The notes: generated from the letters alone by a model not told the origin. A stretch of 50,162 nt of DNA from Bdellovibrionales bacterium (GCA_016713885.1 JADJOF010000009.1:1-50162), one strand, 5' to 3'. Numbered from the stretch's first letter, positions 8,692 through 19,025 are shown. Made by a program: numbers and translations.

Positions 8692-9195
8692 ATGATCAAA
8701 GGTCGAAGTCTTCGCTCGCAGAACCCCGAGTGTCCAACATGGTCAGAGCAGTTCCCCACCGACTCAAAAACCCTCTTGGTCTTTCTTCGACATTTCGGCT
8801 GCACCTTCTGCCGACAGACCGTCGCACTACTCAAAGAATTTGAACCTGAACTCAAGCGCCGCGGTGTCGATAAGATTGTCTTTGTTTTCCATGGCGCTCT
8901 CGACGATGCACATGAATTCTTCGAAGAGCGCTGGCCTTCAATCGCCGCCATTCACGATCCCGATCTTCTTTACTATAGGAAGTTTGGCGTCATCCGTGGG
9001 ACACCAAGACAACTCCTTGGTCCTCGCGCTCTGATCGCCGGCATCCAAGGCCTGCTGAGTGGTCACGGCATTGGTCGGCCCAAAAGCGATCCTTTTCTGA
9101 TGCCTGGCTTTTTTCTCTTAAAAGGCGACGTGATCTTAAAGGAATTCCGCCCATCACATGCCGGCGAAATGCCAACCATCGAACAGCTTTCATAG
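8692..9195 (+). CDS. Peroxiredoxin-like thioredoxin-fold protein (AhpC/TSA_2 type)
   Basis: A 167-residue cytoplasmic protein with a thioredoxin-fold redox motif CTFC after a beta strand (LLVFLRHFGCTFCRQ). The spacing and the late PGFFLLKGDVILKEFRP segment match the AhpC/TSA_2 family related to PRXL2/SelU proteins, which are thiol-based oxidoreductases. Both cysteines of the CxxC are present, so it should be redox active. Partner and substrate are unknown. It ends six bases before the convergent receiver-domain gene. Confidence 0.75.
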   Translation: MIKGRSLRSQNPECPTWSEQFPTDSKTLLVFLRHFGCTFCRQTVALLKEFEPELKRRGVDKIVFVFHGALDDAHEFFEERWPSIAAIHDPDLLYYRKFGVIRGTPRQLLGPRALIAGIQGLLSGHGIGRPKSDPFLMPGFFLLKGDVILKEFRPSHAGEMPTIEQLS

Positions 9196-9201
9196 ATTCA
9201 T

Positions 9202-9618
9202 CTAACGACCAAGAATTTGAATGATTCGTTCCCGCAGCTGGCGCAAATTGAATGGCTTTGCAACAAGGCCCTGACCGCCAAGTGCAATGGTCTCGTCCGC
9301 TTGGATATCGGCAAAACCCGTCAGCAAAAAAACATATGGCGGCGGTGTCTTGCTGAGCGTACGAATTTGTTTGAGCAATTCGACGCCATCGCCTCCGGGC
9401 ATACGAACGTCACTCAAAACAACGTCGGGCGATTCGCGCTTTACAATTTCAAATGCCTCGCGACCGTTCTTCGCCGTGAATACTGTCGCTCCGACATTGG
9501 CAAAATCCTCAGACAGAATCTCGCGAAGATCCTCTTCGTCGTCGACCACGAGCACTTTAATTCCTTCGAGCTTTCCGGGTGGCATCTCTTCAGTCTCCGG
9601 CATGCATTGACGTTTCAC
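9202..9618 (-). CDS. Single-domain response regulator
   Basis: A lone receiver domain of 138 residues from a GTG at 9618, or 133 from the ATG at 9603. All key residues are present: Asp26/Asp27 for magnesium, Asp70 as phosphoacceptor in LSDVRMPGGDG, Thr100 and Lys121 (KPF). There is no output domain, so it probably acts by protein contact, as in CheY or Spo0F. It follows the ABC importer genes by 36 bases on the same strand and may be the last gene of that string. No kinase is encoded nearby. Confidence 0.88.
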   Translation of the reverse strand: MKRQCMPETEEMPPGKLEGIKVLVVDDEEDLREILSEDFANVGATVFTAKNGREAFEIVKRESPDVVLSDVRMPGGDGVELLKQIRTLSKTPPPYVFLLTGFADIQADETIALGGQGLVAKPFNLRQLRERIIQILGR

Positions 9619-9654
9619 AATCGAGCATCGACCCGACTCTAGACTTAAGTAGGA

Positions 9655-10629
9655 CTACTCGTTCCGAAATAGCTCCAATGCCGGCACTCTCTTCTTCAGA
9701 ATCTTCAGATCGAAAAGCTGCTCTTGAAGATCGGTCCATCGCTTTTCACTCATCCGCCCCAAATCTGCTGCCTTTTCTGGCAGAATGAGAGATTTCTGGG
9801 CCTGTGCACTGCTGCGGAAAGTATCCAAATCCAACGATGGATTGAGCTCATGCATTCGCGTATGCGTAACTTCGGCCGCCTTTTCGTCGGTCAAATAGCG
9901 CAACCAGCCCTCTCGAACCGCTGACACCATCGCTTGCGTCAACTGACTGTTCGCTTTCACAAAAGAGCGACGGCTAATCAGAACGGTTGTGTAGGGATTG
10001 TACCCACTTTCGGCGACCAAAAACGACGTCGCCTCAACTCCTTTCGCCTTAGCCAGCAATGGCTCAGAGGTCACAAAACACTGCTGCGAGTGTTGTGGAT
10101 CAGCAAGGAAGTTTGAAATTCCCCCGACGTAAGGGACCACTTTCACCTTCATATCTTTCTCGTACTTCCGCTGCAAAAAAGTCACGTACGGAAGTCCTTT
10201 TTGCATCGCCACTGTGCCCTCATTTCTGAACACGTCGGCCAGCGACCTAAACCCACGATCAGCACGAGCCATGATCGCCTGCGGGTTCGTCTGGTAGACC
10301 GCAAAAAGTGCAACGACATCACTTCCATTGGCTCGCGATAAGACCACCTCGTCAGCACTCGCAATTCCAAAGTCGACCTGTCCCGCCGAAACCATTTGAA
10401 CGACCGGCGTCCCCGCACCTCCGGGTTGAATCTGCAACTGCACACCGTTCTTCACATCCAGCTTCAAAAGTTCGGCCGCATAGAATCCGCCAAACTGTGG
10501 CTCTGGTTTCCAATTCAAAGCCAGCTTCACGGCGACCGTTTTGACCGGCGGCTTTTCGGCAAAAGCCGCAACGCCACTCAAAATGACGATGGCGAGAAAC
10601 AACGCTCGAGCTCTACAAAGAATGTTCAT
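9655..10629 (-). CDS. ABC importer substrate-binding protein (NMT1/THI5-like)
   Basis: A 324-residue periplasmic binding protein with a signal peptide ending AAFAEK. The mature start VKLALNWKPEPQFGGFYAAE and the following GGAGTPVVQMVSAGQVDFGIASADEVV are characteristic of the NMT1/THI5 family, whose members bind pyrimidine precursors of thiamine, sulfonates, nitrate or similar small molecules. The ligand cannot be chosen from sequence alone. The start overlaps the permease stop by four bases (ATGA), so it is tightly linked to that gene. Confidence 0.88.
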   Translation of the reverse strand: MNILCRARALFLAIVILSGVAAFAEKPPVKTVAVKLALNWKPEPQFGGFYAAELLKLDVKNGVQLQIQPGGAGTPVVQMVSAGQVDFGIASADEVVLSRANGSDVVALFAVYQTNPQAIMARADRGFRSLADVFRNEGTVAMQKGLPYVTFLQRKYEKDMKVKVVPYVGGISNFLADPQHSQQCFVTSEPLLAKAKGVEATSFLVAESGYNPYTTVLISRRSFVKANSQLTQAMVSAVREGWLRYLTDEKAAEVTHTRMHELNPSLDLDTFRSSAQAQKSLILPEKAADLGRMSEKRWTDLQEQLFDLKILKKRVPALELFRNE

Positions 10630-11411
10630 CTCAATCTCCCTGATTCACTCTCATGCCATGGCCGAAGGTAGCGGCGCGCGACGACATTGATGGTCGATAC
10701 CATGATCAGCCCCAGAGCCGATGACAACGCGACCGCCGCAAAAACACGATCAAGCCGCTGCTGAGTTCGAGCCGCATCAACGACCTCACCAAGACCGCCA
10801 CCGGCAATAAACTCGCCGACAACCGCACCGATAACCGCAAGTCCCGCGGCCACCCTAAGGCCGCCAAATATGGTCGGTAGCGCTGCCGGTAGACGCAATT
10901 TCCAGAAGAGTATGAGCGGTCGCGCTTGGTACGATCGAAAGAGCTCAACCAAAAGCGCATCCGTCGAACGCAGTCCCAGAAGTGTACTGGCGATCACCGG
11001 AAAAACCGACACGATGAAAGCGCTCGCAATCACGGTCGGCCGACCAAAGCCAAACCAAATAACCAACACAGGCGCCAAGGCAATCACCGGAACGGTTTGA
11101 AAGAAGACCGCATAGGGCATCAGCGCCCGACGAACACGATCTGAAAGGGACATGGCCAACGCGGCCACAAAGCCAAAGACCGCGCTCGCAAACCAGCCGG
11201 CTATCGCCGAAAGAGCTGTCGACAAAAATCCGCGCCAAAGTTCGTCCGCATCAAACACCAGGGCTCGAAGAACCTCAGACGGTGCTGGCAAAAGATAGCC
11301 CGCGATCAGACCGCCGCGAGTCAGTGCTTCGCCAACAATCGCCACTGCGATACCCACAGCCAGCGGCCAAAAAAGACTTTGCAGCAGCACTCCTCTACGC
11401 CAAATCTTCAC
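10626..11411 (-). CDS. ABC importer permease (SsuC/TauC/ThiX type)
   Basis: A 261-residue inner-membrane permease with about six hydrophobic segments. The ATPase-contacting EAA loop is visible as ELFRSYQARPLILFWKLRLPAALPTIFGGLRVA. It pairs with the ATPase at 11408 and the binding protein at 9655. Both junctions are ATGA-type overlaps, so translation of the three subunits is coupled. The family imports sulfonates, nitrate or pyrimidines. Confidence 0.88.
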   Translation of the reverse strand: MKIWRRGVLLQSLFWPLAVGIAVAIVGEALTRGGLIAGYLLPAPSEVLRALVFDADELWRGFLSTALSAIAGWFASAVFGFVAALAMSLSDRVRRALMPYAVFFQTVPVIALAPVLVIWFGFGRPTVIASAFIVSVFPVIASTLLGLRSTDALLVELFRSYQARPLILFWKLRLPAALPTIFGGLRVAAGLAVIGAVVGEFIAGGGLGEVVDAARTQQRLDRVFAAVALSSALGLIMVSTINVVARRYLRPWHESESGRLR

Positions 11412-12128
11412 TTTGCACCGTCTTTCAGGATCTCCTGCAGGGCCTCAATCTCTTTTTGAAACGCAGGCGCAGTCCGCACACGATCACCCGGCGACAACGC
11501 GGCTGCGCGATCGCCAATGATCCGTGCCGGTCGCTGGGAAAGCACAATGTGCCGACTGCCAAGATAGACTGCCTCGGAGAGTGAATGCGTAACAAAAACG
11601 ACTGTCAGCTGGGTCTGTCGGCAGAGCCGCAAAAGCTCTTCCTGTAGACGAAATCGACTGACTTCGTCCAACGCAGCAAACGGTTCATCGAGAAGGAGCA
11701 GCTTCGGATTTGTAACAAGCGCACGCGCAATCGCCACACGCATTTGCATGCCCCGAAAGCTCGCGCGGATAGTGACTCGCAAAATCAAACAGCCCGACGG
11801 TCCGCAGAGCCTCTAACGCTCGATCGACACTCTGTCGATCACCGAGACTCTGAAGCTCAAATGGCAACATCACATTTTCAATGACAGTTCGCCATGGCAG
11901 CAAACGCGGCTCCTGGAAAACCACCGATCGGTTCAATCGGTCCGAAAAATCCAGTTCTCCGCTATCGATGTTTTCGATTCCTGAAAGCAAACGCAACAGC
12001 GTTGATTTACCGCAACCGCTTGGCCCCAGAAGAATAACGAATTCTCTTTCGAGAATTTCAAAGGTCAACGGTGCCAACACCGGCCGATCGTATCCCTTCG
12101 TCACTCCCGCAAGACGGATCAACGGCAT
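11408..12128 (-). CDS. ABC importer ATPase (SsuB/TauB type), one frame break
   Basis: The N-terminal half holds Walker A GPSGCGKST and the Q-loop FQEPRLLPW, then reads HYPRELSG before leaving the frame. The second half, one frame over, starts GMQMRVAIARAL and contains Walker B LLLLDEPFAALD and the switch VFVTHSLSEA. Two more G in the run at 11751-11754 (C on the plus strand) restore the signature LSGGMQ and a 240-residue ATPase of normal length. The break falls exactly in a homopolymer inside the most conserved motif, so I take it as a sequence error. The start overlaps the glutathione peroxidase gene by ten bases. Confidence 0.87.
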
Positions 12129-12754
12129 GTATCCGGTTTCTGAGCTAGTGCAGCTTCCACTGCCGCGACAACGTCTTTGGACATCGGTTCAATCTTCGAC
12201 AGGAATCGACCCGCAATCTGTCCCTTGCGATCAATTACAAACTTCTCAAAGTTCCATCCAACCTCGGGACGCCCAGCAGTCAGAAAGCGGTAAACAGGCT
12301 GCTTTCCTTCACCCGCCACCGGAGCTTTGCTAAAAAGCGGAAACGTGACTTTGTAGTTGAGCTCGCAGAACGACTTAATCTGGTCGTTGGTACCAGGCTC
12401 TTGCCCCGCAAAATCATTCGACGGAAATCCCAAAACAGTGAAGCCCTGTTTTTCATATCGCGCCTGCAACTGCTGCAACTCTTTATACTGTCCGGTGTAC
12501 CCGCAGCGCGAGGCCGTGTTCACCACCATCACGACCTTCCCGCGATAAGCCGAGAGATCCACTTCTTTGCCGTCGATGCCTTTGGCTTTCAAACCAAAAA
12601 AGCCCGGCTCTTCAGCTGTGCAGAGCGGCGTTGAAACCGCGCTCACCTCAGACTTGGACGCTTTCGTTGCCCCCGCCAGTGCAACAGTACCCGTCATCAG
12701 CAAAGTGAGACTACCGACCAAAATAAAGGCGACAGAGGAATTGTTCTTTTTCAT
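12119..12754 (-). CDS. Periplasmic glutathione peroxidase-like protein
   Basis: A 211-residue thiol peroxidase with a signal peptide ending TVALAGA, so it acts in the periplasm; most bacterial homologues are cytoplasmic. Active-site elements are all present: peroxidatic Cys84 in NTASRCGYTGQY, Gln118 in GFPSNDFAGQEPG, and Trp167-Asn168 in WNFEKF. A further cysteine at 130 (SFCEL) could be the resolving residue, as in thioredoxin-dependent GPx. It overlaps the ABC ATPase gene by ten bases, which ties an extracytoplasmic peroxidase to an importer operon. Confidence 0.9.
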   Translation of the reverse strand: MKKNNSSVAFILVGSLTLLMTGTVALAGATKASKSEVSAVSTPLCTAEEPGFFGLKAKGIDGKEVDLSAYRGKVVMVVNTASRCGYTGQYKELQQLQARYEKQGFTVLGFPSNDFAGQEPGTNDQIKSFCELNYKVTFPLFSKAPVAGEGKQPVYRFLTAGRPEVGWNFEKFVIDRKGQIAGRFLSKIEPMSKDVVAAVEAALAQKPDTCR

Positions 12755-12798
12755 AGTCCCGCAAGCATAGCAGGACTATCTCCAATTAGTGAACCCTC

Positions 12799-15592
12799 TT
12801 AATGAACCAATAGGGCAGCGTCGCGCAATGCGCCGATCCAAGGACGGGCAACTCTGTTCCAACGGGCCTGGCGTTCAGAATCCAAGCCTTTTGCGACGCG
12901 TTCTCCCGCGACAAGCATCGCGACCGTTGTCTCAAGATCCGCTCGAACAGTGCCTGTCGCCGCAGCCGAATAGAACGCCAGTGCAGGACGATAGAGGTGT
13001 TGATTGACCGAAGCCATCAGATCAATGGCTGTCGTGCGATAAACCTCGGCCGAGATCGTCTCTGAAGCGTCGAGAAGCGCACGAATGGTGAGTGCTTGAT
13101 CCAGTAGCTGTGGGTCACCTTTTGAAACCGGACCAGCCACCAAGTCAGAGCGGTCGTAGAACGGACGAACCAAACCCTCAGCACCAATCGCCTCGCGCGC
13201 CAGAAAGTTCGACATCGCCATGATCAAAAGCTTCAAATCCGTTCGTGCCGACACTAAGAGATCAAGCGGTGTTTTACCGTCGTCTCCCTTTTCCAAAAGG
13301 GGACCAGCTTTCGTATTTTCAATGCCGTTTGTTGCGCGAACGAATTCTGCAATCGCCGAGATAAAGCGCGCCACATCGCCCGACTTGGTGATTTGCGATC
13401 GCTCTCCATCAACCAAATCAAAAACCGCGGCCCATGGTTGCACGCTTCTCTGGATCACTCTCCAACGCTCCCGGCTCATTGGCCCAACGCATTTTCCGAT
13501 CTGGATCAATCAGCACAACGGAAGACAGTTTCTTCGTAATATTCTGCAAGATCACCGCAGCGTTTCCAATGGTCGCAGCAAACATGAGGTCCTTTGGAAA
13601 CAAAGAGCGGTCGACAGCGTCGCGCGGCAAATCCGGAACAAAGTCTGCGAGATTCACTCGGCCAAGACCTGTATCAAAGCTTGTGGGCTCCCAGTCCTTG
13701 AGACTCGCGGCCAAGCGACTCAAACCACGGAGCATCTCCGCTTGTCCCGCAACGCTGACTCTCACTGGAGTTCCGGGCTCTGAACCCATCACCATCTCTG
13801 GACGTGCTGGGTCGATAAGCTTCAGGCGATCCGGCACAGCGTAAGAGAGCGGTGAGCCCATCAAACCGCGCAAATTGAGACGACGGTACCGTGGACGGTC
13901 ACGATCGATCGAAAGCGAAAGCGCTTCAAAAGGCTCGAGCGTCTCCGTCTTAAAACCGCCGATCATCAAGACCTTGTTGATCTGCTCAAAGAGAACCCGC
14001 TGACGAACCTGTTGGACAACAATGGAATTGATCCCCTGTGCTGTCAGTTCACGCTCGAGATTGTGGTCGTGCTGATCGATTGCCGCCGAAAGGCCGGCGC
14101 CAATCGCTTCAGCTCCCGACACAAAACCTGTCAGGTTGTTGTTTCGAGAACGATTATTTCGAGCACGAGTACCACGCCCGTTGTTATCAACGGCGCCGAT
14201 TCGTTTTGTCACGATACCGACCGACGCATCCGCCAATGCCGATCGATCCCTACCAAAGTTCATTTGCACTTCGACTTCACTCGGCTCAAAGCTGCCAACA
14301 GTATCAGTTTCCTTAAGTCCCAATTTGGCAATTGCCATTCGATCCATCACAAGACGGATGTAGGATCCATAGTCCGACGAAATCTTCTTTAAGTTGTCGG
14401 CCTGGCGACGAAGCTCGACAAAAACCTGTTCGGCCACCAACGTATTTAGCTGTGCGGTATATTGGGTCGCAGTCGTTTCAAGCTCAGAGTAAATCGCGTC
14501 GTGAGCAGCGAGTTCAAGTTCCTTACGCAGCTTCTTCACTCCGTAACTTTCGATTGCCGGCAAAATAAAGAGGGCCTTCGTAATCCGCGTCAAAAAGCCG
14601 CAGTTCGAACGAATGCAGTTCAGCTCAGATTCTGTTTTTCCATAGAGGTAGTCATACAACTCTGGAGATACCGGTTTAAACTTCGTTTCCCGCACCTCGG
14701 GAGACGATGCCTTCCAAAAATCGACGATCACCCGCAGGGCCGATCGCGAACTGCGAATCTGCTCGACATCGCGGGTCAGCTTCTCAGCAGTCTTCAATCG
14801 CTCCAATGACTCTTTGCCGATCTCAATCTTCTCAGCCTCAACAGCCTGACGAAGGCGAGCAACAAAGTCATAGGTCTTTGGTTCTTGATAAGCCAAATGC
14901 GCCTGAATTTTAAAGCGCGCCAACATAGGCGCAAAAGTGATTCTCACTTCCTGAAGAATCCGGTCTTTAACGGCCGGTTCAACAGAAGACTTTTCCATTT
15001 CGTTCGCGATACCGACCAAGTACTGCTCAACCAAACTGAGAATCGTCTCCAAGTTTGTCGGCGCTGTTGGCCAAGAGATGAGCTGGTGCTGCCGATTCAA
15101 AATGCCCTGAATGAGCGGCTCTTGGTTGGTCAACATGTCGACGCCATTTTGAACTGCAACGGCCGTGTCTTCTTTCGTTTCACCGATAGCAGCCGACGTG
15201 TAGGCCGACCTTGCAACGGTATGGCGCCATGATACCGCACCATTGTATACCGACGAGGCCATCGCAAACGAAAGACGGCCAAGAGAGTCATCACCCGTCA
15301 AACGAGAAAGCGATGAAAGGTCATCCATCGATCGATACCAAGAAGCCGTTGAGAGGCGACCTGAGAAGTTGAAGGTCGATGCACTCGGCATCGCATTCGC
15401 GGTCATCTCGCCGAGCTCGGCATTGTCGTCGCTCTTCTGTGGGCCAAAGTCGCGATTGGGCTCATTGTAAACGCGCTGAACGACTTCGGGTGAGCAACCC
15501 GCAAACAAACAGACGAGGCCTATCGCCAAAAGCGGCAGCACCGCGGTTTGCGGTCGACGGAGATCAGAAGAACAACTGGAGCCAGATTTCAT
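12799..15592 (-). CDS. Large (about 930 aa) envelope lipoprotein, one frame break
   Basis: The N-terminus has a hydrophobic segment and a probable lipobox (LFAGC, Cys33). The rest is a long, mainly helical mature protein with no recognised domain and a basic Asn/Arg/Gly-rich patch (about residues 480-495). The first frame stops at 13418 with TMGRGF. The other frame continues DLVDGERSQITKSGD to the stop at 12799. Removing one T from the five-T run (A at 13420-13424 on the plus strand) joins them seamlessly into 930 residues. The start overlaps the barrel gene by 29 bases, so the two products probably work together at the outer membrane. Confidence 0.8.
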
Positions 15593-16820
15593 GGACTGTC
15601 ATCCTTTCTGTATTTACACCGCGAATGGTGTCAGAGAACTCATAGGCAATCATCGTTGGCAAAAGCGACGTTCCCGCCAAGAACGACTCGATCGTCGAAT
15701 AATTGAGGCCCACGCGCAGTCGATCCGTCTGTGAATCCGTGTCTTTACCAAGAAGGTCATATCGGCCCGTCGATGAACCCGAATAGCGGTCGCCATCTTT
15801 CAGCGTTCTCTCAAGTCCAAGGCCAACGTTGAACGCATCAGAGAATCGGTAGGTCAACGAACCGCCGCCAAACACAGCACCACCAGTCGATCGCTCGACG
15901 GTTTGTTTGGTTTCAATACCGGGAAGCGTATCACTCTCACTCACCGGAACCCGGCGCACCACGCGATCAGGAAGCGTGTAGCGATATCCGGCCTTGCCCG
16001 CCATCTGCAGACGTCCCATAAGGTAGTTGGCTGTCAGTTGATTCTCGATCGCCGTGTAACCAAACGCGCCGATATCGGCCAGATCGTCAGGGTCGTTGCC
16101 TTTGCCCGTCGGCAGCGTCAAAATCAGTTTGTACTGTCCCGATGCATTGTCTCGCTTCGCAAACTCAATCAAACTCGCGACATTGAGGTCACCAAGCTGT
16201 GTCTCTTCGCGATCTGTGATCGGCTTATAACCCTTCGCTTCAAGTGTCTGGTTGGCCACTGTTGCCAGGTTCACACTAAGATCATTGAAAGCGGCGTTGA
16301 TTTCGGGAGAAGCGTTGCCAATCTGGGCCCGAATCTCTTCAACGTTTCCTCGAGACTGAGTCATCGAGATTTTATTCGTGTAACTCACAACCGGAAGACC
16401 AACTGCAACCGTCCAACGAGCATTGATCCCGTGAGCAAAAACCGGCGCGTAGTATTTAATCTTTGGATCAGTATCGAGCTTCAGCGTTCCAAGAGAAAGC
16501 TGGTCGCCAAGACGTTGATTGCCGAACTGGTTCAACACTCCCACAAGCTCATTCACTCGCGGCTCAAACGCGCTCAGCGCTTTTGCATCAAACTCGATCG
16601 AATTGATATCGTTCAAACTCATCAGATCGCCGCTCGAGAGAAAGCGGAATCCGATTCCAGAAACAAAACCAATTCGAACCGACGGCGAGTTAATCGCTTC
16701 CGGCAAAACTTCGGTTGAATCCATCGCTCGAGCCAGCGGCGACAGCGCCAACAAGACTCCCGCGAAAGAACCGACCACAGTCAGCGCTTTCAAAAATTTT
16801 CGACACGCAGTCGGTGTCAA
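15564..16820 (-). CDS. Outer-membrane beta-barrel protein
   Basis: A 418-residue product with a signal peptide (cut near SPLARA) and amphipathic strands through the second half. It ends in VHEIWLQLFF, the C-terminal aromatic signal read by the BAM complex. The pattern resembles FadL/phenol-pathway type porins (transporter barrels), but I see no decisive motif. It is the first gene of the seven-gene minus-strand string that continues with the 930-aa lipoprotein, GPx and ABC importer. A promoter is expected in 16821-17062, shared with the divergent methyltransferase gene. Confidence 0.8.
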   Translation of the reverse strand: MTPTACRKFLKALTVVGSFAGVLLALSPLARAMDSTEVLPEAINSPSVRIGFVSGIGFRFLSSGDLMSLNDINSIEFDAKALSAFEPRVNELVGVLNQFGNQRLGDQLSLGTLKLDTDPKIKYYAPVFAHGINARWTVAVGLPVVSYTNKISMTQSRGNVEEIRAQIGNASPEINAAFNDLSVNLATVANQTLEAKGYKPITDREETQLGDLNVASLIEFAKRDNASGQYKLILTLPTGKGNDPDDLADIGAFGYTAIENQLTANYLMGRLQMAGKAGYRYTLPDRVVRRVPVSESDTLPGIETKQTVERSTGGAVFGGGSLTYRFSDAFNVGLGLERTLKDGDRYSGSSTGRYDLLGKDTDSQTDRLRVGLNYSTIESFLAGTSLLPTMIAYEFSDTIRGVNTERMTVHEIWLQLFF

Positions 16821-17062
16821 GTCGGCCTCCCATGATCGGCAACCCAGATTCAGGCTCCTTCTAGAGGCGAAATTCAGGCCAAGCGTCCGCCCGCCGGACT
16901 GATTTTCGCTCGGTCACAACTACACGATTTTACTTGTTTTTGCCACAACTGATCCAAGGCCAACCGGTCCCAGTCGCCGAGAGGTGTGAATTCCTTCCAA
17001 AACCATGGCGAAGAACGCTCCCACCGCTATCCCGGCATGAATTCTTGTGTTCCAACGTGCCA

Positions 17063-18229
17063 ATGAACCAGTCCTGCCTCTACTCCGGCCTTTGCTCGGG
17101 CTGCGACCTCCTCCACCTCAATCGATCTCAGATCGAAGAAAAACGCCTTATCGAGCTTGAAAGCTTCGGTATTGCGGTACGCGGACTTGGGGCGCGGTTT
17201 TCGACCGTTTGGATCGACGACGGAGGGTTGCGCGACCGCGTGGAGCTTGTCGTCGAAAGAACCCAGCCTGATGGGAGCCTGCGATCCGGCCTTTTTCTTA
17301 AAACCCATTCGACTGAGGCACGCCGAAGCAAGCCTCTTCTCGAGATCGCCGGCTGCGCTCAGTTCAGCCCCGCGCTCGAGCGATTCTATCAGGACTTCAT
17401 CGCCGATCTCCCAGCCGTTTCCCAGCGCGGATCGGTGCGCCTCCGGGTCGGCCCCCGTGGAGAGCGCGGGCTCTGGTTGGACTTCTCCAACGAGGACATT
17501 CGCGACCTCCTCAATGAGGAGCATTGGCTCACGCGGACTCTCGAACGCGGCTGGACTGTCGAAATGGGCCAACGCCGAAAACGTGTAGCTCTCAGTGACG
17601 AGAGGCGCCGCTTTCGCCTGATCGACCCCGTCCTTGCGCCGTGGTTTCAAACCTGGGTCGACGGAAAAGCTCACGACTTGTTTGCGACGATCGGCACCTT
17701 CACTCAACCGGGGCTACGCGCCAATCAAAAGCTTGTGCAAACGGTGATCGACCTGATTCAAAACATTCAGAAAAATCGAGGCACGGCTGTGGAGTTCGGC
17801 TGCGGTATCGGCAACTTTACAATGCCTCTGGCCAGCATGTTCCAAAAAGTTTCGGTCTTTGAAACGGACCGCCTCGCGCTTGAAGGCCTCACTCGCGGAC
17901 TCAAAGAGTCTCAGCTCGAGGAGCGCGTCGCCATTCACACTGGCGACTTTATTCGGGGCTCACAAAATGTCGATATCGGCGAACCCGATTTGATTCTTGT
18001 CGATCCACCACGTTCCGGCCTTGGCATATTTCTCGATATTCTCAAAAACCCAGCGGCCAGAAAAGCCGATTGGATCTATATTTCGTGCTTTCCAGAATCA
18101 CTTGGTCGTGACCTTCAAATCCTGCGCGAGGCCGGCTTTACACTCGACGCCGTGACGGTCATCGAGCAGTTTCCATTTACTCGGCACTTCGAAGTGGTCG
18201 CGGCGCTGAAATCTCCACCTGCAGTCTAA
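17063..18229 (+). CDS. RNA uracil-C5 methyltransferase, RumA/TrmA family
   Basis: A 388-residue enzyme from the ATG at 17063; the frame is open from 16934 but the extra N-terminus is not family-like. Cysteines in CLYSGLCSGC (C-x5-C-x2-C) with a fourth in IAGCAQF match the iron-sulfur cluster of RlmD/RlmC. The SAM-binding motif is VEFGCGIGNFTMPLA, followed by DPPRSG and the catalytic cysteine in YISCFPESLGRDL. It should methylate a uracil in 23S rRNA, or less likely in tRNA. The missing TRAM domain points to an RlmC-like form. Its 3' end overlaps the convergent App1-like gene by 53 bases. Confidence 0.9.
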   Translation: MNQSCLYSGLCSGCDLLHLNRSQIEEKRLIELESFGIAVRGLGARFSTVWIDDGGLRDRVELVVERTQPDGSLRSGLFLKTHSTEARRSKPLLEIAGCAQFSPALERFYQDFIADLPAVSQRGSVRLRVGPRGERGLWLDFSNEDIRDLLNEEHWLTRTLERGWTVEMGQRRKRVALSDERRRFRLIDPVLAPWFQTWVDGKAHDLFATIGTFTQPGLRANQKLVQTVIDLIQNIQKNRGTAVEFGCGIGNFTMPLASMFQKVSVFETDRLALEGLTRGLKESQLEERVAIHTGDFIRGSQNVDIGEPDLILVDPPRSGLGIFLDILKNPAARKADWIYISCFPESLGRDLQILREAGFTLDAVTVIEQFPFTRHFEVVAALKSPPAV

Positions 18230-19025
18230 ACCACTCCGCCGTACCTCGGCAGGCTCGACGCAAATGATTCTCAACGTCGATCAAGCCCTTGATCATCGCA
18301 GGCTCAAGAAACGTTCGCGGCACCGTCGATGATAGGCGCGGGCTCGAGTCTCCAGGGCAATACTCGCCCGGAACAAAAAGGCGCGGAAGCTCGGCTTCGC
18401 TTAAAATACTCTTGTAGACGTCATACACGTCCTGCGGTTCAAGACGCCCCGCCAAGAACTCCAACACAGCAATGTCGGCGGCAGAATCAAAGTACTGTGC
18501 CCCCGCCCCGATACCGCGGTTCGAAACACGGCGAATATACACGGTCGGCTCGATATAGTAGTTTTTCGAGACATTGTCGTAGACGAACGGATCCTGCTCA
18601 GTGTCGTCGCCCACCATCACCACGACGGCGCCATCGCGTTCGTTGAAGCGGAACAAATTCGAAATCGCCTTGATCTTAAAAAGCGCCGTATCTTCAAACA
18701 TCTCTCTCGTCTGCAGATAGCTCGGCGCCGGAAAACCAAACGCCACGAGGAACCATTGAACTGCCATCTGCACAGCCCGCGGAGCGCCGCTGACCACGGC
18801 AAATTCGCCATGTGGCTGACTGTTCAGCATACGTTTATAAAGGAGATCCATCCCAGCAAATGACTGGGGCTCGGTAAAAAAACGAACCGTGCGGTCAACG
18901 ACATCGCGAACGTGAGTCACCTTGATTGTGTCATCGACGTCGGTCACCAGAACGTAAGCCGATGCCGACTGGCCACTCGTCAAAAGCGCAAAAAAGAGAA
19001 CCAACGGTACTAACTTCCAGTTCAC
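18177..19025 (-). CDS. Secreted App1-like phosphatidate phosphatase domain protein
   Basis: A 282-residue product with a signal peptide ending SGQSASA, read from a GTG at 19025 with GGGGAGG just upstream. The HAD-type motif DVDDTIK (Asp29, Asp31) and the later VVMVGDDTEQDP match the App1/DUF2183 catalytic domain, which dephosphorylates phosphatidic acid in yeast App1. Secretion suggests action on phospholipids in the periplasm or outside. It follows the CapA-like gene with a one-base overlap (TAGTG), so it is translated from the same message. Confidence 0.85.
   Translation of the reverse strand: MNWKLVPLVLFFALLTSGQSASAYVLVTDVDDTIKVTHVRDVVDRTVRFFTEPQSFAGMDLLYKRMLNSQPHGEFAVVSGAPRAVQMAVQWFLVAFGFPAPSYLQTREMFEDTALFKIKAISNLFRFNERDGAVVVMVGDDTEQDPFVYDNVSKNYYIEPTVYIRRVSNRGIGAGAQYFDSAADIAVLEFLAGRLEPQDVYDVYKSILSEAELPRLFVPGEYCPGDSSPRLSSTVPRTFLEPAMIKGLIDVENHLRRACRGTAEWFRLQVEISAPRPLRSAE

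Noticed and set aside
11740..11760. Programmed frameshift in the ABC ATPase gene
   Set aside because: The break lies in the C4 (G4) run in the middle of LSGGMQ, which is best explained by a lost GG; no shift-stimulating features seen.
17027..17707. Minus-strand 226-codon frame opposite the RumA-type gene
   Set aside because: It mirrors a well-supported methyltransferase frame and has no ribosome site.
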